Origin: Schistocephalus solidus
Taxonomy: Eukaryota; Platyhelminthes; Cestoda; Diphyllobothriidea; Diphyllobothriidae
DNA: 64,000 nucleotides
Reading direction: 5' to 3'
NCBI GenBank assembly: GCA_017591395.1
Contig: WEDG01000697.1
Span: 1 to 64,000 of the forward strand
Below the pieces are notes generated by a model. That model worked only from the letters and a program-made list of their open reading frames with translations, ran no database searches and was not told where the DNA came from. The position numbers and the translations under genes are program-made. Below are positions 44,901 through 55,198 of the stretch, piece after piece. Each line of letters begins with the position of its first letter. Within the stretch, counting starts at the first letter, position 1.

Positions 44901-46019
44901 CTTTTGCACTAATGGATGAGCGTCATGTCTCATCCCTAGCATAGCTGTTTTGCATTGGGAACTTCTGTGTGGGGTGGATCCGCAAGTGTTGTAATTGCCG
45001 TCGAGTTACTGTAGGTAATAGTAGAGAACAACGTGGGTAGGTCCAATTTTGAAAGTTGACAGAACTCTCCACTTCGTGTGCTCCGCGCTGTGCCCTGATT
45101 TCGTGAACCGGCTTATTCAGCTCGCTGTTTGGTGATCCAAGGACTGAGCAGTAGGCCGTGACAGAGTTCCACAAATGCCGCAGACGCTGTCGCCTCAATT
45201 GTCCAGTTATGTGCAAGTGTTTCGATGAGACCTTGTTTGGGCTACCAGCCGGTATTGATTCGACTGAGGCTACTGCGACCTAGCCTGGATCCTGGTTTTC
45301 TCTTGAAGATCGGATCGAGACGGGGATGTGGTCTGTGTTGCACGAGTCTTCGCTGCTCCTTTGGAGTAACGTTCCCCGTTTAGCTCCGTTGTCCAACAGA
45401 ATTTGCATTTTCTGTTTTATTGGCGATGGCTTAGTGACTGATGGTGCTACGTCTGCTTACCCGCAGTAGATGTGCTAACTCGCGAAATGTTAACCAAAAT
45501 TATAATGCGTTTTCAAATCAAAGATGTAATCTTACTTGTCGTGCAGCCTAATCCCAGTCATGTTTGGGTGCTGGCCCTTGAACGAGCTTCTTTCCGTCCT
45601 GTAAGCTGACTACTTAATTAGTTTTAATCCGTCTCGTTGATTTTCGGTGCCTTTATAGATGAAATACACATGTTATCGAAAATATTGTTTTCTTGCATTC
45701 ATGTAGCAAACGAAGTCTTCTCCGAATTTTATACCTAGAGAAGGGTTAGTTCTTGCAAGCGGCAGGAAGGTGGCTTTTTCTAAAGCCGGCACCCTTAAGT
45801 GACGGATTTATATTGGGATTAGGCCGCAGGATATTTTATATTGCAGCCTGATAATAAAAAAAACATTTAAACGATATTCCGCCTCGCTCTGAATGAATCC
45901 GTTTCGAATGACCGCACGGTTACCCCAGTAGTAGACTGTATCACGGTTAAAAACGCACTCTAAAATCACCTTCGTATATACTAACGCGCAAAGCTTTCTG
46001 TCAGAAACGGATGAACTGC
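44901..46019. other. No gene recognised
   Basis: Nothing identifiable. An AATAAA followed by an A run lies at about 45853-45864. Confidence 0.4.
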
Positions 46020-47455
46020 GAATCCATATTTTTTAACCTGCTTCCGACAGAAACATGGTTGTCAGAATAGATTTAAGATAGGCAGCTTACACTTCCTGGA
46101 TTCCAACTGTTCCGCAGAGAAAGAAAAGCGAAGGAGTGAGGGCACAGTGACATTTGTAAAGAATGCCTTGCATGTTTCAGAAGGAAACTACTAAACTGAC
46201 TTGTAAGATGGCAGTATGGTTGAAAATAAGAGCAACGGGTTCTCAAAGCCTTGATATCTTAACGGTGTATCGACCCCCCAGAAACTACCATGAAGCTGAT
46301 GTCCAATTGGTGGACATGCTCGAGGTGTTTTCCACGCCGAATACTCTCATCATTGGGGACTTTAGTGCACCTCAAATCGACTGGGACCGCCTCTACCGAC
46401 TGCTCCGAAACATCGATCGCCCAGTATTTTCTGCATACTACTGGTAATTTGCTTCTTGCCCAACGTGTCATATTTCCGACAAGAGTTCGCGAAGGTCTGC
46501 GGATGAACTGCCTCAACCTGTGTTCAGTAAGTCACCTGATAACATCGGCGTTGTGAAAATCACTTACCCGCGTTAGTTCAGAGTAACCATGTAGTTCTCA
46601 TGTGGGAATACAACTTATCCGCGTTTTCTGGCCAACCGCTTGATCTCCGACCAAATATTTGACGTGGCAACTTCGAACCAGTGAATAATGCTTTTCTTCC
46701 TATTGCCTAAGCATCAACACTCCGGTGATGTTGACTATGTTTGGGGCTAGTTCAAAGAGATATTCTATAGCCGCATCTCCAAACACTGCCCGATCACTCA
46801 AAACATAATGAACAGACTTAGCTTGCTGACTCGATCCTTGAAGAAGTAAGTTATAAAAAGAGGATGATTTGGGGATACGGCCCTGTGAAAACAGATTGTC
46901 AACCCTCAGCCTATTTCCCCTTTCTCACAGGCAACTAATAGTGGATGTTAGATTAAGCCTCTGCATTATGAATGGCCTAGGTCATTTCTTCGTTTCCAAT
47001 TATTTGTTCACTCGGACCAACCCATGCACTTTTGCGTGGTCCTCCCCTAAAACTGTGCAAAAGATCCACTCATAGGGGCAAGTTTTCCTTCAGTAGCTGA
47101 GTGCTTGCGGTTTGGAATGCTCTGTACGTTGCTGCTGCTGCTGTTTTCTCCACCTGTGTGGAATCATTTAAGTGAGAACTCGACACGCATCCAGCCACTC
47201 ACTAACTCGCATAGCCGGTTATCGCAATTAGTTATAATACCGTATTCTACTTGCAATTAATGAGTAGCGCTTCGTGTTTACTATTTTTGACTATCCGAGA
47301 GTGATTTGTTTTTCGCATGCAATGATGTCAACAATTTCTCTTTCAAGTTTCGTTATTTATTATTTTTTCTTATACATATTGTACCAACTAGGGACTTCAA
47401 AGGCGATCGTCTGTACTGCCCTTAGCACCACCGAACTGAACTTAAAAGATCAAAC
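46020..47455 (+). mobile_element. Group C LINE with large internal deletion
   Basis: Opens with endonuclease remnants (LLPTETWLSE, LTLPGFQLFRRERKAKE, LDILTVYRPPRNYHEA, IIGDFSAPQIDWDRL at about 46020-46390). After broken sequence it jumps to the RT C-terminus (CENRLSTLSLFPLSHRQLIV at about 46885-46945 and a VWNAL-like block near 47110). It ends in a 3' tail with AGGGACTTCAAAGGCGATCG and ACCGAACTGAACTTAAA, similar to the tails at 6560-6612 and 17760-17820. The RT core including the active site is missing. Confidence 0.65.
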
Positions 47456-47759
47456 TGGCTTTGATTTCAGGTGGGATCTATCCAGGTGGTGCACACACAG
47501 CTGCGACCGTGTGTGCGCATATTACAGTCGGCCAGACTGTAGTCTGGAGTTACTGACTGGGAACCGTCGGAAATCGTTATGGTAGGTGTCGGCTGCAGCC
47601 TTTCATGTTCTAGCCCGGAGAAAATGTCTCAAGTCCGTACTCTGTGACCTACCAGATCTCCCCAAGAGGCGTGATTTTAATCATATCAGGGTGAAGTTAC
47701 TCGCTCTATCTGCTGCAAAGCATAGAATCCGCCAAATGGGATACAATAAGGTGGCTAAC

Positions 47760-48215
47760 CAAGCCGTGGTTAAACTCACAGCTCCCAGTGGGACCCGGTA
47801 ACTCACGTACGTAGAAGATTGACTGTACTCAAACATTGTCCCAGCTGCGTGGGTTCAAACCTCACCGAGGTCGCCGAGTTGTTCACAAATGGGTCAAAGA
47901 AATTATTTCAAGTCTGACAAAACACCAATTAATTGAGCCTGTTGGTCATCTGGTTTATTCGAAATTGATTACTTAGGACATCCTGCTTGGGCAGTCAGCT
48001 TACTGTATCGGAACTGGTGGATTCCATACGTCGCAGTAGACTGGGCGGGTAACTCGACCCAAGTGTGATTAAACTCACGGTTACCGGTGAGACATCTACC
48101 TCAGGTAGTTTTGGCGATGGCTGTACTCAAGCCTTGCCCTTGTTGTCTTGAGTTCGAATTTCATTGAGTTTTTCACAAGTGGCTTAAAGGCATAAGTTTA
48201 ATCCGCATTTCCTAT
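47760..48215 (+). repeat. Two diverged tandem SINE-like units with B boxes
   Basis: Unit 1 (about 47770-47925) and unit 2 (about 48060-48200) share TTAAACTCACnGnTnCCnGTG, GACTGTACTCAAnC, a B box (GGGTTCAAACC and GAGTTCGAATT) and GAGTTnTTCACAAnTGGnTnAA. They look like two insertions or a duplication of one polymerase III-type element. The A box is not clear. Confidence 0.5.
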
Positions 48216-48414
48216 TGGGATTTAGGGCATTTTTCGTCGAATTTTTCTCCAGATTAAAATTTAATCGTACTTTCTCGCCTGTCGAGGCAGGTACGCAGTC
48301 AGGGTCAAAACTATTTGCCAAGATGCTGAACGGTAGAGAGATTACTTACAGTTCACAGACAAGGACCTACCAGGGGACTGATGTCCGTGACCGTTCAGAC
48401 GATTGAGAAGGATA

Positions 48415-48918
48415 CGGGCGAAGATCTTCCCGGCGATGTTAGGCAACGCGATGCCTCTGTGATTATCACAGAGTTGCCGGTTCCCCTTCCGTTTTGTAGA
48501 GATGTACGATGGTCACGTCTTTGAAATCCTGAGGAACTTGTCCTTGGCGCCAAATCTCCTGGAAGATTGTTGTGAGTTCTGTTATCAGCCGGGGTCCACC
48601 GTGCTTGTAGACTTCCGGTGGGATTGCGTCGGATCCCGGTGCTTTACCATTGGAAATCTGCTGCACGGCCCGGATTGTTTCTGGTAGGGAAGGCGGCAGA
48701 TCCAGCTCATTGTTCATGTCCACTTGAGGGAGATGGTCAATGGCAGTATCGGAGATGGCTGATGAGCAATTAAGTACACTTCTGAAGTGCTCGACCCAGC
48801 GCTTCTGATTTTGCGATTTCTCTGTCAGCAGTGTTGTGCCATCAGAGCTGAGCAACGGTGCGGTCCCCTTGATACACGGGCCGTAGATGACCTTGATAGC
48901 ATTTAAAAAGTTTTTCAT
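48415..48918 (-). pseudogene. Group D RT, N-terminal part
   Basis: Begins MKNFLNAIKVIYGP, then TLLTEKSQNQKRWVEHFRSV, ISNGKAPGSDAIPPEVYKHG and VPQDFKDVTIVHLYKTEGE. A one-base shift near 48490 leads to CDNHRGIALPNIAGKIFARI and LLNRLNGHGHQSP. These are the fingers and first palm blocks of an RTE-like RT. The catalytic palm is not present here. Confidence 0.8.
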
Positions 48919-48939
48919 TTCATTGCGCTCCGCATACCT

Positions 48940-50050
48940 CTAGATTTCCTCAGCCTTTCGGATCATCCAGGCATCTTGTATCTCCCGCAGCCGTTGCTGT
49001 ACATGGCGGCGGCATCTGAAGAAGGCAGCTTTGGGGGCGTCAGTCTGAAGGTCCATGTAGGCTTTGTGTAGTCTATTCTTCTCCGCGAGTAAGTTGCTAA
49101 TGTCGGCGTCATTGTCGTCAAACAAGTCCTGGTGTTGACGGTGTGCGCGTCCGAGGACTTTGAGGGTGGTGGCCTGGATGACATTTCGCAGTTGACACCA
49201 TCGTGTTTCCACGGTGCCGTTATTATCTGGAGCATGCAGGTTCTCTAGTTTCTCGGTTATTTGGTTGCTGAAATCCAAACAGTGAGCAGGCAAATTTAAT
49301 AGAAGAGTATTTAACTTACCTGGCGGCCGCTTACCTTGGGGCCTTCGTCGGGGTTGCAGTCGGAGCCTCATCTGGGAGATGACAAGGCGGTGATCTGTCC
49401 AACCATCGGCATCGCGGATCGCCTTGGTTCCCAACACGTCCTGTCGGTCTCGCCTCCGCACGAGAACATAGTCCAGCAGATGCCAGCGCCGCGACCGAGG
49501 GTGCATCCACTTGGCCTTCTCCCGCGTTTGAAGGTGGAATAAGGTGTTGGTAAGCAGGAGACCGTGTTCCGCACACGTTCGCACAAGAAGGAGGCCGTTA
49601 TCGTTACAGCTACCGTGACCGTGGGGACCCAGCACTCTCTGCCAGTCAGCGTGGTCCGTCCCAACGCGGGCGTTGAAGTCACCAAGGACAATTAACTTAT
49701 CCGCCTTCGGCACAGTCGCCAAGAGGGAGTGTAGATCCTCGTAGAATTTGTCCTGCGCCGCATCAGAGCTCGTCATTGGGGGAGCGTAGGTGCTGATGAT
49801 GGTGATGTACTGGTCTCCCCGAAGAGGCAGGCGGAGGCTCATCAGGCGATCATTGTCACCCTGCGGCAGACACGTCAGACGTCCCACGATGTTGTTCCGT
49901 ATGGCAAAGGCAACCCCAGCGTCGCGTCACTCTGCCTTTGGCTGGCCGCTCCAGAAGAAGTTGTAGCCGTTACCCACCTACTCCAGCTGACCCTGCTCAG
50001 AGAATCGGGTCTCGCTGAGAGCAGCAATGTCCACCTTGTGGCGCGCCATA
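48940..50050 (-). pseudogene. Group D endonuclease and linker
   Basis: Runs from about 50050 down to 48940. MARHKVDIAALSETRFSEQG carries the catalytic Glu, followed by two in-frame stops (one after GQLE, one after PKAE). Then an open frame of 315 residues (49887-48940) shows [39 protein letters not shown] (Asp-Asn), [34 protein letters not shown] and [17 protein letters not shown] (Asp-His). A charged linker up to WMIRKAEEI follows. The long open frame suggests a relatively recent copy. It would nick target DNA for priming. Confidence 0.85.
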
Positions 50051-50171
50051 GGTGAGAGTTGGGTACCAGTTAGAGGCGGCCACAGGAGCATTCACCACCT
50101 GTACGAGACAAATGGAGCGACCAAATGCTATCTGTGTGGTGCTACCCCTGGCTGGTAGCCCTACACCTCAC

Positions 50172-50262
50172 ATGAGAGTTCGACCGTCGATTTCGACGAT
50201 GTCCACCGTATGCTCCACGGAAGGGTGGTGCAGGGACGGTGACTTGCGAGTGAAATAGTTTT
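50172..50262 (-). repeat. Hairpin repeat, best-preserved copy
   Basis: Contains two inverted pairs: CGTCGA (50185-50190) with TCGACG (50193-50198), and CACCGT (50204-50209) with ACGGTG (50236-50241). It ends GACTTGCGAGTGAAATAGTTTTAAGT. Sense orientation relative to the LINE tail is minus here. Confidence 0.85.
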
Positions 50263-50264
50263 AA

Positions 50265-50600
50265 GTGATATTAAACATAAAGGCCACATTAAGAAGGAGA
50301 CATTGCAGTCTGACTCTCAGTCTGGAAATCAGCCAGTACACACAAAACACACAATTGGGCTGACCAGGCAGTCCGAGTTATCCCGTCAGTTGGCAACCTT
50401 CCAAGCCACGGCTTTTAGCGCATCGTGATAGTTTCAAGCACGTCAGATTGTTTATAGTGAGGAAAATACGCTGAGCTCTCTCCCCCACCCCATCAATCAG
50501 ACCACCATCCGAGCAATTCAGCTGTTTGATGTGAGAGTGGGGGCGTTGCCTGACGGGTCGGCGTACCCGTCTTCGCGCACCACAGCAAGACCTGCCCCCA
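50265..50600 (-). repeat. Group D tail, minus orientation
   Basis: Reverse complement of most of 51785-52080: AAAGGCCACATTAAGAAGGA, GACTCTCAGTCTGGAAATCA, CCCGTCAGTTGGCAACCTTC, GATAGTTTCAAGC and TTTATAGTGAGGAAAATACG. Together with the adjacent hairpin repeat it forms the 3' end of a minus-strand element copy. Confidence 0.8.
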
Positions 50601-50639
50601 TAACGCACAAACCAGGCTTCACTAAATCAGGGGATATGG

Positions 50640-50785
50640 GGCAGCCATCGCCGTCTGACTCCCAGTTCACTGGTCAACCACTCGACACACACAGCACATA
50701 CACTGAGCTGACGGCGTGGTCTGGTGGAAGCGTCAGATTGGCAGACTTCCCAACCACGGTTTCTAGGAGACCGTGATATACTCTG
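50640..50785 (-). repeat. Diverged second group D tail, minus orientation
   Basis: GCCATCGCCGTCTGACTCCC, CACTCGACACACACAGCACA, CAGATTGGCAGACTTCCCAA and GAGACCGTGATA parallel the preceding tail at lower similarity, so two tail copies of different age lie next to each other. Confidence 0.55.
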
Positions 50786-50849
50786 GTAAATGGTGATTGT
50801 GAGGTTGTTTTTGATGTATAGGTGTAGGTAGTGTGCGCTGATGTAGCTT

Positions 50850-51640
50850 AGCTTCCGGTGGTTTACCGGAGGTTGTCGTGGAGGTGCATGTCTCCTAATA
50901 GGCCCATGTGGTGTGTAAATGTGCGGGAGCAGTGAGGGCAGTGAAGACGGGCGCGTCGACTGTATGTCGGAGCCCCCGGCACTGGTTCACCAGCCTCCGT
51001 GCGATTGATTCGCAGGTGAACGACCAGGCCGATGCGTGATTTGAAGTTGCGGGCGCAGTTTGGTCAGGAGAAATCGGTAGAGGCTGGGAGGATGTCATTC
51101 ATGGTAGTGGGGGTGGCAGTGGCGGTAAGAATGGCAGGAACGAAGAATGTGCATGGGCTATCGGTGTTGTCGGCATTGCGATGAATTCCACTCTCATGGA
51201 TGCGCATGTGACTGAATAGGCCCATGCGATGAGTGAATGCGCGAGGACAAAGAGGGCAGTGGAGGCGGTGATCTCTGCTGTGTGTTGGAGCTCCAGGCAC
51301 TGGTTCCCCAGTCTCTGTACGATGGATTCGAAAGTGACCGACCAGGCCGATATGCGAGGTGAATTTGCGGTCGCAATGACGACTTTTTAGGAGAGAGTCC
51401 CCATCGCTGATGCTGGTAACGGTGGTGGTGGTGGTGGTGGGGGTAACACGTGCTGAGCCTTGTGATGTGGCCTCGATGATGGTGCAAATAATGGAATTGA
51501 TGCCAGGGGTGAGGTTGGGAGAGTCCGAAGGAGGTTTGACAGAAGTTGACGTAGAATTTTGAAATTGTCGGATTGTTGATGCATTGCGTCCGAAGATGTC
51601 CGACAAGGCCGATTCGCGGACAGCGGTCTGATTGTACGGG
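50850..51640 (-). pseudogene. C2H2 zinc-finger array of group D LINE
   Basis: Minus-strand array of about five fingers separated by Ser/Thr/Pro-rich linkers. Finger 1 ends RIGLVGHLRTQC. Finger 2 (HCDRKFTSHIGLVGHFRIH) has lost its first Cys. Finger 3 (CPLCPRAFTHRMGLFSHMRI then H) is an intact C-x2-C-x12-H-x3-H. Finger 4 has a stop (TGA, 51064-51066) where its first Cys should be, and its last His is Asn. Finger 5 (CPHCSRTFTHHMGLLGDMHL then H) has one His replaced by Asp. A frameshift separates finger 1 from the rest near 51600. Fingers share the core GLVGHLRIHRTE or MGLxxHMRIH, so they arose by duplication. The likely role, inferred, is nucleic-acid binding by the element's polyprotein. Confidence 0.8.
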
Positions 51641-51784
51641 TGGTCTTTGAGTCAGGCTGCGATGGCTCCTTCTTAACGTGACCTCTGAATATCTCACACA
51701 TGTGTGATGTAAGCCGTTCAACCCCCTGCTGTGTGAAATCCTGGTGCTCGTGTTTGGGGGTCCAGGTCGTGTACGTAGTACACG

Positions 51785-52330
51785 TAGACGAGGTCACCAG
51801 CAGCTGCGCCCACTTCCGCATCAGACAACTGACCGGCTCGGGCAGTGTCTGATGGTGAAGGTTGGGGATAGAGTGAGGTCAACAGCTCAGCGCATGTTCC
51901 TCGCTATAAACAATCTGACGCGCTTGAAACTATCACGGTGCGTTAAAAGCCATGGCTTGTAAGGTTGCCAACTGACGGGATAACTCGGACCGCGTGGTCA
52001 ACCCAATGTGTGTTTTGTGTGTGGTGGCTGACTGGCGGACTGAGAGTCAGGCTGCAATGGCTCCTTCTTAATGTGGCCTTTATTGCACTCCCACTCCGTG
52101 GGATCCGAGCCAGGTGTGGTGGTGCGCACAGGGGCGTCTCCGGCCACGCCAGCCACCTGCGTCCTCTCCCGCCTCCGATCTTCTTGACTCTGTCATGACA
52201 CCGGGTTCAGATGGAGGAGGAGGAGGAGAGAATGCGGTAGCAGCGCGCAAGTCACCGTCCCCGCACCACCCTTCCGTGGGGCATACGTTGGACATCATCA
52301 AAATCGACGGTCGAACTATCGGTTCACCAG
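51785..52330 (+). repeat. Group D tail plus hairpin repeat, + orientation
   Basis: Begins GTCACCAGCAGCTGCGCCCA, includes ATAAACAATCTGACGCGCTT, CCAACTGACGGGATAACTCG, GGCTCCTTCTTAATGTGGCC, GGGATCCGAGCC and a (GGA)n run at 52211-52225, then the hairpin repeat (52240-52325). Nearly the same 540 bases follow the RT at 63410-63964. It sits between two minus-strand zinc-finger pieces. Confidence 0.85.
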
Positions 52331-52334
52331 TCTC

Positions 52335-52805
52335 TGTACGATGGATACGCAAGCGACCGACCAGGCCGATGTGTGAGGTGAATTTGCGGTCGCATTGAGG
52401 ACAATTTAGGAGAGACTCCCCATCGCTGGTGGTGGTGGTGGTGGTAGTACTAGTGAAGGCGAAGGCGGTGGTGGTTGCGATGATGGTTGCGGTGGTGGGG
52501 GTAACAGGCGATGAGTAGAGGGGTGAGGTCTCTATGATGGTTGGAGTAATGGAATTGATGCCAGAAGTTGGAAATTGGTGCATTGCGTCCGAAGATGTCC
52601 AACCAGGCCAACTCGCGCGCGGAAGATGCGTTGATAGCGTGGGCATGTTGGCAGGGCCTGAGCATCGACGGTGTTGGTCCGGGGCGCTGGTGACTTTCAT
52701 GCCGCTCCTTTGGCCTTGACGGCGGTGATTCGGTTGGCCTTATAGATTGCTGAACCAGTCTTCACGGATCTTCTCCATGCCGGTCTATCCTGGGCGAGGT
52801 CCTCC
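52335..52805 (-). pseudogene. Group D LINE: RT C-terminus fused in frame to zinc fingers
   Basis: Minus strand from 52805: EDLAQDRPAWRRSVKTGSAI, YKANRITAVKAKGAA, one TGA, then TNTVDAQALPTCPRYQRIFR and ARVGLVGHLRTQC in the same frame (finger 1, second Cys replaced by Tyr). A Thr/Ser/Pro linker with (GGT)n at 52425-52445 follows, then CPQCDRKFTSHIGLVGRLRI and HRTETGEP (one His of finger 2 replaced by Arg). The array is cut off at about 52330 by the + strand hairpin repeat. This is the direct evidence that the fingers belong to the reverse transcriptase polyprotein. Confidence 0.8.
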
Positions 52806-53249
52806 CAGTTGGCTGTTAAGAGATGAGATCACCTGTCTCAAGTTGCCATGCAAACACTAGAAACTGGGCATAAATTTCCATGAAACAAAGCTTGCATCAT
52901 TGGTTTCTGCCCATCAGAGAGAGACCGGGAATTCTTAGAGGCCATTCATTCTGATGACATGTGCATTAATCAGCAAATCGAATTGGAAGCCGTATGCAGC
53001 AATCTCAAGGAAAGGTGGAAAATGTGGTAGCCCACCCGAATGAGATGTCCACTCTCAATGAGAGGTATTGGCAGGACTGATTCAGCAATATCCATTTTCC
53101 GGCCCGTTTTAAATTGTCACTGATTTTGCACACTAACCACAAATCTGACGACAACCTGGGGAACTTGCGTCGATAATTTACCTAATAAAGTTACTTATTG
53201 TTTCCAAAAAGAACTTCTTTACTTCGAACTATCCTCTATATAGTCTTTT
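52806..53249. other. No gene recognised
   Basis: Sequence left of the telomere-like block. It has short open frames without recognisable motifs. Confidence 0.35.
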
Positions 53250-53990
53250 CCTCAACCGTAGCGTTGAAACCTTACCCCTAATATTTAGCATAGCTGGTGC
53301 TCCTCAATCTTACCCCGACCACAACGTAGGCCTAAAATGAACTCTCTTTTTTCATAAAATAAACCTATGCCGCTTGCTCTCAATCCTAGATAAGAGGGTT
53401 AAATATCGGCCTGATGCTTAATCTGTAATCTTAAGTTCACGAGCTAACGGCGTCGCTTCCGCTAAGGCCTTATCTGCCGACACTAATCACAATCCAAGGC
53501 CAAACACAGTCGAACGACCAATCGTAAGCCCTCCTTCCTCTAACCGTAACCTCATAATCTCACGGCGTTCGCTTACTCCTAACGGTAATCACCAGAGTCA
53601 ACGCGGAGGTCAAAGGCATATAAGTAACATCAACGAAAACAGCTATCCCTTGATCCTAAGCGCACGTTAAGCCCCAAGCCTTCGGCTTACCCCGCTGACC
53701 CCTTATACTAAACTAGATCCCTATTCCCCCTGCTCATAACCCGAAGTATTATCGTAGGCCATACCACCAACTGCCATTTTCAAGCAGAGGGCAAACAGCT
53801 GAATCCTAATCCTAAACCTAAACCCTGCACCCGCCGAATCGAAAGCCTGAAAACTCCAATTCGAACTCCCAATCCTTACCATGAACTCTTTCCAAACTGC
53901 TTCGCCTATCGCGAAGCGTAATCCAAAGGCTTATCCACAACAGTAAGACTAATCTCAAATTACAAGCGACTTCCTGAGCCTAACGTGAAA
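53250..53990 (+). repeat. Degenerate telomere-like block
   Basis: The + strand is dense in CCTAA, CTAACC and TAACC words, for example ACCCTAATATTTAGC, CCTCTAACCGTAACC, CTCCTAACGGTAATC and AATCCTAATCCTAAACCTAA. There is no regular period, so it would be a strongly mutated derivative of the animal telomere repeat (CCCTAA)n. There is no coding content. Confidence 0.4.
53460..53640 (+). repeat. Segment duplicated at 55018-55165
   Basis: Shares TGCCGACACTAATCACAATC/TGCCGACACTAATTACAATC, CAAGGCCAAAC, CCAATCGTAAGCC, CCTAACGGTAATCAC and ACGCGGAGGTC with 55018-55165, where the telomere-like filler is shorter. Confidence 0.75.
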
Positions 53991-53999
53991 CACAGGTCC

Positions 54000-55017
54000 A
54001 CAAACGTGAGCCGAATGCCTGACCAGCAGATGACTTGTCTCGTGAAATGCCAAACAAAATTTGGAAATGTGTTTTCAATTGGAAAGTGCTTCCTTTAAAT
54101 GGAGTTGTAGTATCCATTACTGTCCAGCGTGATCCAAAACATTTTGGTCAGAACAGAATATTTTTATTTATACACAACTTTCTATGGTTACTCTATTTGT
54201 TGCGTATTTCATTAACTCGCATTTATCCATATTTGTTTAAGTTAGTGTTTATTAACTGTAACGCGCTACACAAACTAGTATGAGTTTCGATATCATTATT
54301 TGACTTTTCATCCATGGCCTTTGTTCTTCAATAGGCGGCGATGTCAGCTGAGTCCGTCGTATCATTTGGCTTGGCTCGACTAGTTCTTACAGTGGGGTCG
54401 CATTATCAATCGTCGTTACTCACTAAAATTCTGCCTTTTGAATGAATTTCCTTCTGGTCGCCTAGAAGACTATACAAACGGTTAACATGAATACTTAAAT
54501 AGCATTAATTTAACACTTATCTTCGATGCCCTTATAACTCCAAACAAATTGCAGCGAAAATATGCTTAAAGACCTTCTTTTCGTACTTATTTTACAGAAG
54601 ATTATCTCTTCTTCAAATTTTACGCTTTAAGAAAATGCATGTTTCGGTGTTAAAAAGTTTTTCAAATTCTCGAATAATTTTCAACCCTACCGGTACCCTT
54701 AGGGTTTCCAAACTGCATGTTGTTTAGTTACAGGGTAAGGAAAATCACACATTCCGCAAGCTATTAAAACGAATTCTTTTAGGGTTCCTAAAATATTGCC
54801 CTTGCTGCGGACCATGCCTTAGCAGCATTGGTAAACGTACAGATACGATCCTGTGTGTATGAACATTTCACGATCTTAAAAATCACTTGATTACACCGTT
54901 AATCTTGACCGAAAGATTCCCCTTCGTTGAGCATAAAATTTGCAGTAGACATAACTGGCTATCAAATAAGTTCAAAAAGAATTTTTTTTAATGCAAGGCT
55001 TCTGTCACATATATGTG
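54000..55017. other. AT-rich, no gene recognised
   Basis: No coding family seen. The short segment 54258-54292 (AACGCGCTACACAAACTAGT then ATGAGTTTCGATAT) is repeated at 55165-55198 directly beside the left LTR. Confidence 0.4.
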
Positions 55018-55165
55018 AACTGCCGACACTAATTACAATCCAAGGCCAAACGCCATATAACCACCAATCGTAAGCCCCCTCCTTTCTGTGACTATGGCAT
55101 TTATTTAATCCTAACGGTAATCACTATAGTCTACGCGGAGGTCGAAGGCTTACAAGTAAGCTAAA
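55018..55165 (+). repeat. Copy of the 53460-53640 segment
   Basis: See 53460-53640. It lies immediately left of the LTR element, so the flank of the element is itself repetitive. Confidence 0.75.
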
Positions 55166-55198
55166 CGCGCTACGCTCACACTGCTATGAGTTTCGATA

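Larger units (their letters stand above)
48370..50060 (-). mobile_element. Group D RTE-like LINE: endonuclease and start of RT
   Basis: Minus-strand LINE copy containing a nearly complete endonuclease and the first part of the RT, ending abruptly at about 48370. The protein belongs to the RTE-like group often misannotated as craniofacial development protein 2. The C-terminal RT half of the same family occurs on the + strand at 62230-63360, and the zinc-finger tail at 50850-51640 and 52335-52805, so pieces of one family are scattered through this end of the window. Confidence 0.75.

Noticed and set aside
47586..47801. A 71-codon basic frame upstream of the B-box repeats
   Set aside because: No family features. 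Its C-terminal end lies in the repeated unit, so I treat it as chance.
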